Positions 55,301 through 62,976 are shown, counted from the stretch's first letter. The stretch is DNA of 64,000 nucleotides from Myxococcales bacterium (GCA_009692425.1 SHZF01000010.1:43440-107439), one strand, 5' to 3'. Notes: generated by a model not told the origin, from the sequence alone. A program made the numbers and translations.

Positions 55301-55303
55301 TAG
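49340..55303 (+). CDS. Giant CARDB/PPC/propeller surface lipoprotein
   Basis: A 1987-residue lipoprotein (LAAC near 40-43) made of adhesion and cell-surface modules. After an Asp/Ala linker there is a PKD domain (about 80-175, FTWNFGDGSPDQEFEDG). Six CARDB-like domains follow, each ending in a motif such as VGETDETNN, HVELDEGNN, IGEVNEANN or VAESQELNN. They alternate with four pre-peptidase (PPC)-like domains marked by GDEDWW, LEDWYAL, GDEDWFHLA and YDLDWHV. Then come two CTDC Cys repeats (about 1480-1560), a beta-propeller-like section of DGGYVLAG/LPGGDELAAVG repeats (about 1560-1930) and a final CTDC module. No catalytic motif is seen. I use ATG 49340, with GAGG 7 nt upstream; ATG 49406 would give a tighter signal peptide. 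Confidence 0.85.
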   Translation: MPHLSCSLLPFACTRKPGARATMRRGLAAGVAFCAGTFWLAACAVQPPVAAGAATDAADAAKDDLGTTELSKPDVSKRPADFAVQIEASALAGNAPLEVTFTAKVTGIPIEEAYFTWNFGDGSPDQEFEDGVVGHKVKWSFTSKGQYEVRVLVNWKKLLQKSKAEANVIVDVKNPASLSVDSKHPPAIVSALTVAPGDDVTLTTTVINEGDAIEVPFETAVYLSTDPSMDKDGDGKLDEGVHLVHSIVHKGMPSGQGVASTFAYDWDPDKKTGDPIRFKFPTNLEENVPYFVIVRTDAKHMVNELDRGDNEALALDFLTQNTKVAAKADLAMAAPSGFDAGQEYSPGDPLNFKTSASNLGEGVAKSAKFAVFLSKDDKVQYDFKLTDVCDEKGKNCQENPKQIDKMLTELGNSTLQEFGPKSSVPIIRAVTVPPIPDGTYHLIAWIDVFDTVGETDETNNVSASPGAIIVKKTTKQGMDVGLLSMTVKPKAVALGGSVGIEYAVKNTGTLPSPDKFPVAIYFCQDKAFSKPNCIVNQTNFQLAALAAGQEASGVQAVTISPLTPLKDSWYVYLQLDPDNIHVELDEGNNVGMFGPLKIVGQADVDLWPDAVAFHPDNVTAGDKFKVSYQIKNDGLSGAGACAIWIALTATGKCSVADINAGNAFLVHEAAFPGIDGGDVVFRTDVVTAPVGLDHTLTKFQVCVLVDPTGQQPKEKKPTNNIVATVKKLAVVGTKGGCFEDAYDDPAQNKDNDTAALAVPLPADPSLQFGSCGDEDWWKITVPKGFSLFMTLTSTPPLWTLPVPADLDLDLLGPDGKTVIDSNKLIAPVKQAAALTVTQSGEYLVRIYPHVGAAKAHYTLAATLVPPLAGVDLVGTGLVVGPPATYPGGLLKAKIKLTNLGDKGSGPFTLRYVLSKDKVIDAADAVLKNIALDKGVGAVESLDVAHTLLLPVVPGGTYWVGALLDATQVIGEVNEANNKVVSNAVQLSTAVTCTADAYSGNHTADDAATLATKSATYNALNVCPGLEDWYALDVPQGKTVSVKVGWKYQPGKGLIGVQLVDSSKLGVVAGAATPTNSVAKIPFVQTGGTYYAHVYVLPETGAAIPYDYDLEVIVAEPDPTDVCIEDPYEPNNGAGSSPEIGCGLASLSLCLGDEDWFHLAMTKGETLAFEFTHPASAFLLKVFSNPNLPALQTLTGNGKLTFNAPSDGTFHIQILYKSPGQKPAQGFGYTLKVDGGKGIDLTPKIKDVFPKQIVQGEDVYLTVGLSNECKDPAGPFWYGYWYSTDAKLDATDKLLLSRPLAGLAGKTKIDFDDKATLPIDAKPGPAYVFISADVSNVVAESQELNNADQTAVEVIQLCLTDALEPDGAPQVATPLPMGRSDDLSLCPYDLDWHVVSLIKGETLSVTIEFNQPTGDLDLRLYKVNKFGAPVAISATKQSPEKIVYTADESTKYYVRVNGFTGEANAYTMYACKKFGGVCFECVDDSTCFGFTACNVATTKCGPKPCQKLAECEDGNQCTLDECKTGLCSNAVQPDSACSDGNVCSLGETCNDKGSCETSDATAQFTLATPATGTDLGFDVTVTADGGYVLAGAKEVAKLGLHGWLDRRDKQGKSVWSKTFTDGEAPCELRAVVALPGGDELAAVGSCAVPGQGGVLGAWYLRVAVADGAVIASKVTGVGGLAAGLRDVVALEGGLVAVAGFAADAGKPSAGQEGWLAVMDGDGNPLWVLYVGGNGTDELTGVAALPGGQIFAVGTDAGTTGYGGLWLRTNVDGDVLAQGTLGVAAASGQSGFAAVHPGPGGLVFVAGHRGTKADGLANPEWQACLWKLALDGKVVAQTVVPATTPQASGFVGPKTSSAFDVAVRADGGAILVGWTGAVAEKTAGLDAVLWRLAPDGIVLGQWHAGQAKKDVLRGVAAWGGGWLSVGTVAEGDLNSDHLQVHVVPPDLECDDQNPCTADTCHPVAGCQAKPVPDGTACGGSKACGAGSCK

Positions 55304-55312
55304 CAACGTTTC

Positions 55313-58102
55313 ATGGCCACTTCCTCCGTCGTGCCCACGGCCGCCGCTCCGATTCGATCGCGTGGTTTTGTCGCACCACGCTTCGATGACTCGGGCTGCG
55401 CGATCGCCAACCGCGACGCAGAAGATCTGTGGCGTGATGGGGCGGCCTGCGAGGCGCGCTATGAGTTTGACGAGGCGCGGGCGCTGTTCCTCGCCGCCGC
55501 GCGGTCGGCGCCGGTCACCCGCGCTGCCGAGTTCGCCGGGCGCTATGCTGCGTTTCTCGTCGAACGCTTCGGCCAGTACGACGAGGTGGCGCGCTGGCTC
55601 GATGACCCGCAGTTTGGCGCGGCGGTCGACGGCGGCGGATTCCAGACGGCGTTGCTGGGCCTGGTCGCGCGGGCCGCGGCCGAGGTGGGTCACGCCCGCA
55701 GCGCGACACTGGACCAGACGTTGGCCGCAGCGGGCGAGCCCGACGCGCTCGACCGCACTGCGGCGCGCCTGGAGGCAGCGGGAGACGCCACCACCGCGCG
55801 CGCCCTGTTGGAGCGCCACGCTGCCCGGTTGAACCCTGCCGCGCCTGCGACCGTGCGACTCGCAGCGTTGCGCCATGCCGACGACGAGCGCGCGGCCGCC
55901 GCGCTGGCCCCCGTCGAAGCTGCGCTCACTGCCCGTGACGCCGAGGCTGCGGCTACCCTGCTCGAAGGCCTGCGCGCCCCGTGGCACGCGACGGCGGCGT
56001 TTGCTTCTCTCGAGGCGCGCGCGCGGCGCTGTGCCCACGAGATTGCGGCGGCGACCCTGCGCGAGGCGCTCGAAAGGGAACTCGACGGCGAGAACCTCGA
56101 CGCCGCGCTCGCCCACGCCCGCACGCTCGCGGCTGCAGCGGCGGCGACCGATGCCGACCGGGCGTGGGTGGGTTGGATCGAGGACCAACTGCGGCGACGC
56201 GATCGTGGGCTCCGGCTGTCCGCCGTGCTGGCGGCACCGGATGCCGCCCGGCGCCAGCGCGCGCTCGTCGAACTGGCCCAAGCCCACGGCAGCGACGGCG
56301 AGGTGCCATGGGGGGCGCGGGGACTCCCGTCCGACGGCGCCTCCGTGCTGGCCCGCGAGTGGAGCGCGGTCGGTGAAGCGCTGGCAGCGGTGCCGGACAC
56401 CGCCGTGGATGCCGTGAGCGCTCGCGTCGCTGCCGTGCTGGTGTTGCGCGAGGCGACGGCTGCGCTCGATGGCGTTGCTGTGCGCGCGTCCGCAGCGCAC
56501 GGCTCGACGCTGGCGCCAGGTTCCTTCGGCGCGGCCGCCGCTGCGGACGCGCTGCGGGTGGCCATCGCTGCGTTCAGCTGCGCGCCGGACCGCGTGCCGC
56601 CGACACTTGCTGCCGCAAGGGCCGCGCTGCAGCGCCACGAAAACGCGCAGGCCCATCTTGAAGAGCAGGAGCACGCCGACGCCGTCGCGGCCACCGTCGC
56701 AGCCGGAGACCTCGACCGCGCCGCCGCCGCGATCGAGGCATGGACTCGTTCCGATCCGGCGACAGGGGGGCAAAGACCCCGACGCGCCCTCACGGCATCG
56801 ATCTGGAAGCGGCTGCGCGCCGACCTCGCCGAAGCGCGCGCCGTCCGGGAGCGCACGACCCGGCTCCGGCACGCCTTCGACGCCGCCGTGGCACGCAGCG
56901 ACGTGTTCGATGCCCGCCGGGCGCTCGGCGAACTCGTCCACCTCGTGCCCGCAACCGAGCGCGCGGCCTTACAAGCGCGGCTCTCCGCGGCACCCGGCCC
57001 CTCCTTGCGGGCCCAGCCCACACCGCCTGGGCTCCTCAAGCTGCAGGGCTCGGCCATGCTGTGCGGTGTCGCGCACGGGCGCCTCGTGGTGGCCCAGGAT
57101 GGACTCTGGCTCGCCGTCAACTTGGAGAGCGGCGGCCTGCAGCCGTTCGCGTTGCCGCAGGAGTGGCCGCTGCAAGCCCACCCGTTGGCGCGCATCGGCC
57201 CGCGCGCCGATCGGATCCGCTGCCACGGGTTCTCGCGCGGCTACCTGCTCGCGATCGATTGCGCGCCGGGCCAGGCGCCCGAAGTCGTCGCCGCAGTCAG
57301 GCTGGCCGATGTGCTGCATGGCGACTCGGTCGTGCTGGGCGCGGCCCTGGAACCCGACGCCGCCGAACTCGGGTTGCTGTCGCGCGCCCACGACCGGCCC
57401 GGCGCCACGACGTGGACGCGACTCGACGCCAACGACTTCGCCGTCATCGAGCAACGCCGGACCCCTTTGCCGTGTGCCGGTGCGTGCGGCGTGGCCGGGT
57501 CGAGCGACGTGCTGCTCGCTGCGGCGCCGCGTCCCGGGCGGTCCGGATGGCTCGTGGCGCTTGCCGATGCCCGGGCGGAGCCACGTGCACAACTCGATTT
57601 CGACGACGTCGGCGAGCCGGTGGCGAGCTTTCAGCGCGCGGTCGCATGGCCGGCCCACGATCGCGTCTACGCCGCATTTGACGTGCTGGACCCGTTCGAC
57701 CCCGCGGTGACGCGTGCCGAGCCGTCGCTGCTCGTGCTGAAAAAGGACCGCGTCTCGTTCGCGTCGTCGGACCTGCGCCGCCGCTTTGCCCCGGCCGATC
57801 GCGTCGCAGTCGATCACCCGTGGACGCTTGACCCCGCAGCGGGTCGTCTGTGGTTCGCCTTGGTGCCGACCGACGGTCCAGCGCCGCGCGAGGCGAGCCT
57901 GCTCGGTGTCGATGCGCGCACGCTGCGGCCCGACCGGCCTGTGCGGCTCGACGGGGTCGAACGCGTGCTGGCTTTGCAAGCCGTCGTCGATGGCGCCGTC
58001 GCATTCGTGCGCTGGCATGGCGGCGGCTACGGCCTCGTGCGGTTGCGTGCAGCAAGCCTGGCCGGCGAATCCCCATTGACGACGCAACGCTTGCCGCTCT
58101 AA
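55313..58102 (+). CDS. Large Ala-rich repeat protein with C-terminal propeller-like half
   Basis: A 929-residue protein with no signal peptide and no recognised family. The N-terminal about 600 residues are Ala/Arg/Glu-rich helices in TPR-like hairpins (EARYEFDEARALFLAAARS, LDAALAHARTLAAAAAATDADRAW, ERTTRLRHAFDAAVARSDVFDARRAL). The remaining about 320 residues switch to short beta-strands spaced like blades of a WD/PQQ propeller (GRLVVAQDGLWLAVNLESGG, RGYLLAIDCAPGQAPEV, LWFALVPTDGPAPREASLLGVDART). A helical-repeat plus propeller fold suggests a protein-binding scaffold. It starts 9 nt after the giant lipoprotein stop, so co-transcription is likely, but no good Shine-Dalgarno is seen. Confidence 0.6.
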   Translation: MATSSVVPTAAAPIRSRGFVAPRFDDSGCAIANRDAEDLWRDGAACEARYEFDEARALFLAAARSAPVTRAAEFAGRYAAFLVERFGQYDEVARWLDDPQFGAAVDGGGFQTALLGLVARAAAEVGHARSATLDQTLAAAGEPDALDRTAARLEAAGDATTARALLERHAARLNPAAPATVRLAALRHADDERAAAALAPVEAALTARDAEAAATLLEGLRAPWHATAAFASLEARARRCAHEIAAATLREALERELDGENLDAALAHARTLAAAAAATDADRAWVGWIEDQLRRRDRGLRLSAVLAAPDAARRQRALVELAQAHGSDGEVPWGARGLPSDGASVLAREWSAVGEALAAVPDTAVDAVSARVAAVLVLREATAALDGVAVRASAAHGSTLAPGSFGAAAAADALRVAIAAFSCAPDRVPPTLAAARAALQRHENAQAHLEEQEHADAVAATVAAGDLDRAAAAIEAWTRSDPATGGQRPRRALTASIWKRLRADLAEARAVRERTTRLRHAFDAAVARSDVFDARRALGELVHLVPATERAALQARLSAAPGPSLRAQPTPPGLLKLQGSAMLCGVAHGRLVVAQDGLWLAVNLESGGLQPFALPQEWPLQAHPLARIGPRADRIRCHGFSRGYLLAIDCAPGQAPEVVAAVRLADVLHGDSVVLGAALEPDAAELGLLSRAHDRPGATTWTRLDANDFAVIEQRRTPLPCAGACGVAGSSDVLLAAAPRPGRSGWLVALADARAEPRAQLDFDDVGEPVASFQRAVAWPAHDRVYAAFDVLDPFDPAVTRAEPSLLVLKKDRVSFASSDLRRRFAPADRVAVDHPWTLDPAAGRLWFALVPTDGPAPREASLLGVDARTLRPDRPVRLDGVERVLALQAVVDGAVAFVRWHGGGYGLVRLRAASLAGESPLTTQRLPL

Positions 58103-58222
58103 ACTCTCGGCCCCCTGCGCCTGTGGTTGTTGCGGTGCGCGGGCGTCACCAACCGCCTGCACCGGTACGCCGGGCGGGCCATAGCCTCTCCCGCCGCGCG
58201 GGAGTCGCACCGAGGACACCCC

Positions 58223-58357
58223 ATGGGCAGTGGCAGCCGCTCGCCGAAAATGCGCCGTCTTGATTCGCGTCGCAAGAAGCTCAACCGCATCAAGCGGCAC
58301 ATTACTGTGGCCAAGGCCGCCGCCGTCGTCCGCCGCAAGAGCGCGCGCAGCGAATAG
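58223..58357 (+). CDS. Small strongly basic protein (44 residues)
   Basis: A 44-residue product with about 15 Arg/Lys, beginning MGSGSRSPKMRR and containing SRRKKLNRIKRH. GAGG lies 8 nt before the ATG. It precedes the HIT gene by 13 nt on the same strand, so probably in one operon. Such peptides can be ribosome- or nucleic-acid-associated, but no known family is recognised. It does not match THX or the COX24/AURKAIP-type small ribosomal proteins I know. Confidence 0.55.
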   Translation: MGSGSRSPKMRRLDSRRKKLNRIKRHITVAKAAAVVRRKSARSE

Positions 58358-58370
58358 CGCCAAGGCCACC

Positions 58371-58721
58371 GTGTCCGCGTCGCCGTGCATCTTCTGTCGC
58401 ATTGCCGCCGGCGAGTTAGGCACGCGCTTTGTGTACGAGGACGCCGAAGTGGTCGCCTTTGAGGATCTGCACCCGCAGGCGCCGACCCACGTGCTCGTGA
58501 TCCCGCGTCGCCACATCGTAGCGCTGGCCAGTTCGACGCCAGGCGACGACGCCGTTCTGGGTCGATTGTTGGCGGCCGTGCGTCAGGTCGCGGCCGACCG
58601 CGGTGTTGCGGAAACCGGCTACCGCACCGTGATCAACACGGGCAGCGACGGCGGCCAGAGCGTATTGCACCTGCACGCTCACCTGCTCGCGGGCCGTCCG
58701 CTGGGCTGGCCGCCCGGCTAG
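58371..58721 (+). CDS. HIT-family nucleotide hydrolase/phosphoramidase (HinT-like)
   Basis: A cytoplasmic histidine-triad protein that hydrolyses nucleoside phosphoramidates such as AMP-amine adducts. The 116 residues show a zinc-type Cys pair CIFC (6 and 9), the helix VYEDAEVVAFEDLHPQAPTHVLVIPRRHI and the active-site triad HLHAHLL with His100, 102 and 104. The nucleotide-binding NTGSDGGQSV block is intact. GTG 58371 follows AAGG by 5 nt; the longer frame upstream overlaps the small basic gene. Fhit and GalT relatives are larger or differ in the triad context. Confidence 0.92.
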   Translation: MSASPCIFCRIAAGELGTRFVYEDAEVVAFEDLHPQAPTHVLVIPRRHIVALASSTPGDDAVLGRLLAAVRQVAADRGVAETGYRTVINTGSDGGQSVLHLHAHLLAGRPLGWPPG

Positions 58722-58746
58722 TCCCGGCGCCACCTCCCCCAATCCC

Positions 58747-59634
58747 ATGGTCCGTCTGCGGCGCGAAATCGAGGGTGTGCGGCCCAATCGCGCGGTTCCC
58801 GTGCCGGCCTACGCGCGCGACGAGCGGGCCCGCGACGCCGTGTTGCCAGCCTTTGCCGCTGCCGTGCGCGCCTTGCCGCCGGGTCGCACGTTGCTGGCGG
58901 GGTGTCCGCGGCCCGACCTCGCCGCCGAACTCGCCCGTGCCGGCCACTGGGTCACCCTGACCGACCTCGACGAGCCGCAGTTGCAAGCGCTGCACGCGGC
59001 CTGGCCACCGGAGGTGTTGGGCCGCGCGACGTTGCAAGCCCGCGCCTATGGCGACGCCGCGTTCTCGCCGTCGTCGTTCGATCATGTGGTGTTGGCCGAC
59101 GCGCTGCACCGCTACCTTGAGCCCGCGTGGCTGGTACGCAAGGCGGCGCGCGAACTCAAGCCCGACGGTCGCCTCGTGCTGCGCGCCCTGGTGTGTGGCT
59201 CCGTCGCCGACGTCGCTGCTGCTGCGGCTGCCGAAGGTGGACCCTGGCAGCGCCCGGCTGAACTGGCCTTGCCTGGTCTGGAGCGGTTGGCCCGCGGCCC
59301 GCTGGCCGCGCTCGTGGTCGGGCGCCACGCCCAAGACGCGATTGCGCGCGGAGCCCACTTGCAGGCGGCCCGCTTCGGCACCCCGTGGCCCGAACTGCGC
59401 GCGGCCCTCGCCGCTGCCGGACTGCGCGAAGACGACGTGCTGGTCGGCGCCACGCGCAGCCTGCAGGCGGCCGACCTGCTGTGGGACGCGACGCCGGTCG
59501 CTCGTCGCGGTCTGGTGGCCTTGCTGCAACGACTGCCGCCTGCGGCCGACGCGCTCGACGCGGCCACTTTGGGCGCACGCGTGGTGCTGGTCCAGGCGTG
59601 CCGGGCGCTGCGCGGACCGTCATTCAAGTTCTGA
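58747..59634 (+). CDS. Class I SAM-dependent methyltransferase-like protein
   Basis: A 295-residue probable cytoplasmic methyltransferase. The Rossmann-type order is visible: weak motif I (LLAGCPRPDLAAELARAG at about 50-67, lacking the usual GxGxG), acidic motif II VTLTDLDEPQL, FDHVVLADALHRYLEP as motif IV, and RELKPDGRLVLRAL as motif V/VI. Loss of the glycine-rich loop makes cofactor binding less certain. The substrate is not evident. It starts 25 nt after the HIT gene. Its 3' end overlaps the convergent acyltransferase gene by 15 nt. Confidence 0.7.
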   Translation: MVRLRREIEGVRPNRAVPVPAYARDERARDAVLPAFAAAVRALPPGRTLLAGCPRPDLAAELARAGHWVTLTDLDEPQLQALHAAWPPEVLGRATLQARAYGDAAFSPSSFDHVVLADALHRYLEPAWLVRKAARELKPDGRLVLRALVCGSVADVAAAAAAEGGPWQRPAELALPGLERLARGPLAALVVGRHAQDAIARGAHLQAARFGTPWPELRAALAAAGLREDDVLVGATRSLQAADLLWDATPVARRGLVALLQRLPPAADALDAATLGARVVLVQACRALRGPSFKF

Positions 59635-61590
59635 AGGGGCTGGCTCGAGCCGGATGGCGTGGACCAGCACGCCGAGCGCGCGGCGGTCGTCGCCCCCGTT
59701 GCGTTCGGCGGGCGTGAACGTGTCGCTCTCCAACTCGACGTCAAGGGTTGCGCCGCCGCGCACGCCGTCGAGTGGCAACGTGAGCTGACCCGGTCGCGGG
59801 CCCACGGTCCCATCGAACAGGACCTTGCCGCCCACACGCACCGTCGCGTGCCCTGGCAGCGGCCGGTGGCCCAGCAGCACAATCAACCGCAGCGGCCCTG
59901 TGGCGTCCGAAGCCGGGATGCGCAGCCGCGCCGCCGCGTGCGTCCAGCGAAATGGTCGGCCGCGCGCCGTCTCGACCCGCCAGAACCCGCTCTCGTACAC
60001 ACCGGGCACGGGTGCTGCGCCAAAGGTCGTGCCGAACAGGTTGGGGCGGAACGCCGCAGGCAGCGGGCCGACGGCGGGCAGCACCCACAGCGCGTGGTCG
60101 CCGTCGGGCTCGCCGGCCGCATAGCGCGCCCCCAAACGCAGCGCATCGCGCCACTCCTTGGCCGCCACGACGAAGGGCAGGGCGGGTGCCTGGCCCGCGC
60201 CGCTGTCGAATGGCTCGATCGCCAGCCCGGGCACCGCCTGCTGGGTCGCGCGCAGGTGCGACGACTCGAGGGTGCTCAGGTCCCACGCGACCGCGTGCGC
60301 GCCCGCGAACTGCTGCAGCGCGAGACCCACCCTTGACGAGCGCGCCGCCAATTGTTCAGGCGCGACGTGCAGAGCCCAGGCGGCGCCCGCCACGAGACCT
60401 GCCAGGAGTGCGACGCTGCCGACCGCGGGCCAGGCCGCCCGGGGACGCGCACTGCGGTCTAGCCACGCCCACAGCCGCCGCCGCAGCGCGCGCTGGGCGG
60501 GCATCTCGACGAGCTTCCACGCCGCCAGCGAAATGACCACCAACAGCGCGGCGTGACCAATAATGATGCCGAGAGAGTGGTCCCGGCCGAACGGTTCGCC
60601 CTTTGCGTGGAAAAACCAGTTCATCACCGGCTCTTGCAGGATGTACATCGCGTAGCTGGCGTCGCCGAGCCGCACCAACCACGGGTGCCCGAGGGCGCGT
60701 GCCGCCGGGCCATGGTTCGTTGCCAGCCCAAGGATCAGCGCGCCGAACGCGGGCGCCAGCAGCGACTGGTGCAGCCACAAGCGCGGGATGTCGGGGATGC
60801 ACACGATGCCCACCGACACGACCACGCCAGCCACCGCCAACGCCGTGCCGGACCGGGCCGTCAGCCAAGCCGGCCGCAACGCGAACAGGCGCCCGACTGC
60901 GATGCCGATGACGAATTCCGGCAGTCGCGCCACCGGATTGTAGCCGATGACCGCCAGCCAGAAATCGACGCTCTGCAGCCGCCAATCGAGGCCGTACGCG
61001 TCGTGCAGCGCAATGGCACCGATGCCGGCCAGCCAACACCCGGCAATGACGAGCCCCAACGCACCCGGCCGGCGCAAGCGAGCGACGGGAATCGCCACGA
61101 TCGGGAACGCGAGGTAGAAGAACAGTTCGACGCTGATGCTCCAGCCGGGCGTGTTCCAGCCGAAGATGAGGTCGGGTGTCCACGCCTGCAGCATCGTGGC
61201 GGACGCGATGAGCGAGGCGACCCGGTTGCCGTGGCCCCCTTCGACGTGCCACTTGAATGCCACGATGCCCAGCAGCGCCAGCGCGTACAAGGGCCAGATG
61301 CGCGCGATGCGGGCGGCCCAGAAGCGGCGGGCGTCGTCGATGCGGCCGTCGGCGGCGACGTGCGTGTAGGTGAGGATGAACCCGCTCAACACGTAGAAAA
61401 GCGCGACCGCCGTGTCCCCGTGGTCGCGCAGGCGATCGAGCCACGCAGGCAGGTTGCTCCACGCCGTGCACTTCGCGTGGTAGAACACAACGTGCATGGC
61501 CGCGAAAAAGCGCAGGCCTGTGAGCGCGTCAAGCCGCTCCCGGTGGGGCGGACTGGTCGGGCGGACCACAGGCTGCGCGGGTCGGGCCAA
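59620..61590 (-). CDS. Acyltransferase-3 family membrane protein with C-terminal beta-sandwich domain
   Basis: Probable O-acyltransferase of the OafA/YrhL type, modifying cell-surface polysaccharide. The first about 370 residues have ten or so transmembrane helices. Family motifs include LTGLRFFAAMHVVFYH with the catalytic His, FFYVLSGFILTY and WSISVELFFYLAFP. The membrane part ends near WKLVEMPAQRALRR. The last about 230 residues are not the usual SGNH domain but a beta-rich module (RWTHAAARLRIPASD, PLRLIVLLGHRPLPGHATVRVGG, TLDVELESDTFTP, DDRRALGVLVHAIRLEP) resembling tails of membrane glycosyltransferases. The start is uncertain: TTG 61590 gives the longest frame, GTG 61569 is possible. It sits 4 nt after the thioredoxin-like gene stop, so likely one operon. 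Confidence 0.85.
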   Translation of the reverse strand: MARPAQPVVRPTSPPHRERLDALTGLRFFAAMHVVFYHAKCTAWSNLPAWLDRLRDHGDTAVALFYVLSGFILTYTHVAADGRIDDARRFWAARIARIWPLYALALLGIVAFKWHVEGGHGNRVASLIASATMLQAWTPDLIFGWNTPGWSISVELFFYLAFPIVAIPVARLRRPGALGLVIAGCWLAGIGAIALHDAYGLDWRLQSVDFWLAVIGYNPVARLPEFVIGIAVGRLFALRPAWLTARSGTALAVAGVVVSVGIVCIPDIPRLWLHQSLLAPAFGALILGLATNHGPAARALGHPWLVRLGDASYAMYILQEPVMNWFFHAKGEPFGRDHSLGIIIGHAALLVVISLAAWKLVEMPAQRALRRRLWAWLDRSARPRAAWPAVGSVALLAGLVAGAAWALHVAPEQLAARSSRVGLALQQFAGAHAVAWDLSTLESSHLRATQQAVPGLAIEPFDSGAGQAPALPFVVAAKEWRDALRLGARYAAGEPDGDHALWVLPAVGPLPAAFRPNLFGTTFGAAPVPGVYESGFWRVETARGRPFRWTHAAARLRIPASDATGPLRLIVLLGHRPLPGHATVRVGGKVLFDGTVGPRPGQLTLPLDGVRGGATLDVELESDTFTPAERNGGDDRRALGVLVHAIRLEPAPSELE

Positions 61591-61593
61591 GGG

Positions 61594-62781
61594 CTACTTG
61601 CCGCTGTTGAAGCACGCGGCCGCCCACTGCCCGGGCGCACCGCCTTTGCCGCAGTCCCAGCCCGTGGTCGGCTTGCCGGCCGCCCCGAGGTTCGTGACGA
61701 TCCACTGCTCCCAGATGTTCAGGTAGACCGTGCCGGAGCCCTGGAACTTGCCGCGAAACTTGCCGTCGGCGTCGAAGAAGAAGCCGTCGTTCTTGACGCC
61801 GCCCATGATCTTCCAGCCGTTCATCGCGGCGGTCGCCTGGACGACCGGCACCTTGACCGCAGTAGAAATCGTCTTCTGGTTCGCGGCGTTGTTGGCGCTG
61901 GTGTCGTTGATCGCCACGAGCACGAAGTCGTCGCGGCCCTGGGCCTGCAAGGACGCCCGGATGTTCTCCATCGACTTCGTCTGCGCGACGCACGACGAGC
62001 ACCAGCCGGCGCCGTTCAGCACGATGATGCGCTTGCCGGCAAACATCTGCAGCGACACGGCCTGCTTGTACGTCGGACTGTTCGGGTTGACGTCAACCAT
62101 CGAGAAGACCGGCATGGCGTAGACCGGCGCCGGCACGTCGGGTTCGGGCGCGGCCGTGTCGGGTTCGGGCACGAAGGTGTCGGGTTCGGGCACGAAGGTG
62201 TCGGGTTCGGGCACGAAGGTGTCGGGTGCAGAGTCGAACGGGTCGGTCTTGCCCGTGTCCGCTGCGATGGCATCGACGCCGCCCTTGATCTCCGAGCCGC
62301 CCTTGATCTCCGAGCCACCCTTGATCTCCGAGCCGCCCTTGATCTCCGAGTCGCCGATGGGGGAGGCATCCTTGGGCTGCCCTTGTGCATCGGTCGCTGC
62401 GCTGGGACCTGCGTCGGTGCCTGCGCGTTCGCCGGCATCGACGCCGCCGCCGGTGCGCGTCGCGGCCGGCGGGTTTGCGGGATCGACGCAGACGGCGGCG
62501 GCGCCCATCGGCTTGGCGCAGTAATGCCCCGGCGCGCACGCGACTTGGGCCTGCCACTGGGTGCCGTCGCAAGCCGCGATGCCCGTGATGCCCGCGTCCA
62601 TGGCCGTGCACGCCGTCGCGTCCAGTTGGGCGCACGCCATGCCGGTGAGGTTGGCCAGCGGTGCCGCCCCGCCACCGCCTGCGGCGCCCGCCGCAGTGGT
62701 GCACCCCGCGCAGGCCGCGAGAATCGACAGCAACGTGGTCGCGCAAGACGCATTGCGTAGCGGCATGGCGAGCGTAGGCAT
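61594..62781 (-). CDS. Thioredoxin-like lipoprotein with tandem-repeat linkers
   Basis: A 395-residue lipoprotein (LAAC) with a C-terminal redox domain. After the lipobox there is a short Cys-rich segment (ACDGTQWQAQVACAPGHYC). A long linker contains two in-frame repeats (SEIKGG, four copies, and DTFVPEP, three to four copies) and an Asp/Pro region. From about 245 a TlpA/thioredoxin-like fold begins: RIIVLNGAGWCSSCVAQTKSMENI (active Cys261 and Cys264), VLVAINDTSANNAANQKT, GFFFDADGKFRGKFQG. The CSSC pair differs from the usual CGPC but may still be active. Substrate and partner are unknown. ATG 62781 is preceded by GGAG; the frame to 63060 is not supported. It diverges from the alpha/beta-hydrolase lipoprotein. 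Confidence 0.82.
   Translation of the reverse strand: MPTLAMPLRNASCATTLLSILAACAGCTTAAGAAGGGGAAPLANLTGMACAQLDATACTAMDAGITGIAACDGTQWQAQVACAPGHYCAKPMGAAAVCVDPANPPAATRTGGGVDAGERAGTDAGPSAATDAQGQPKDASPIGDSEIKGGSEIKGGSEIKGGSEIKGGVDAIAADTGKTDPFDSAPDTFVPEPDTFVPEPDTFVPEPDTAAPEPDVPAPVYAMPVFSMVDVNPNSPTYKQAVSLQMFAGKRIIVLNGAGWCSSCVAQTKSMENIRASLQAQGRDDFVLVAINDTSANNAANQKTISTAVKVPVVQATAAMNGWKIMGGVKNDGFFFDADGKFRGKFQGSGTVYLNIWEQWIVTNLGAAGKPTTGWDCGKGGAPGQWAAACFNSGK
62137..62220. repeat. 21-bp in-frame tandem repeat
   Basis: The unit GTCGGGTTCGGGCACGAAGGT occurs three times exactly (62158-62220), preceded by a degenerate copy at 62137. It encodes DTFVPEP in the thioredoxin-like lipoprotein linker. Exact copies suggest recent slippage. 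Confidence 0.9.
62287..62358. repeat. 18-bp in-frame tandem repeat
   Basis: Three near-identical units of GATCTCCGAGCCGCCCTT and a fourth decayed unit, encoding SEIKGG copies in the same lipoprotein. The reading frame is kept in each. Confidence 0.88.
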
Positions 62782-62976
62782 GGCGTTCTCTCCGTGTGGC
62801 GAGCAAGGCTCCCGGCGCGTCGGGTGGTCCGTGCCCCGAGACGGTAGCCGCCCGACTCGTTGTCGGCAAGGGGAATCCGCCTGCGCGCTTGTGGCAGCGA
62901 GCGCGGCGACTATCCTGTTTGCGTCGCAAGGAGCCGCGCACGATGGCCCGCACGGCGGCGCCGGAGCCAGGGCGAG

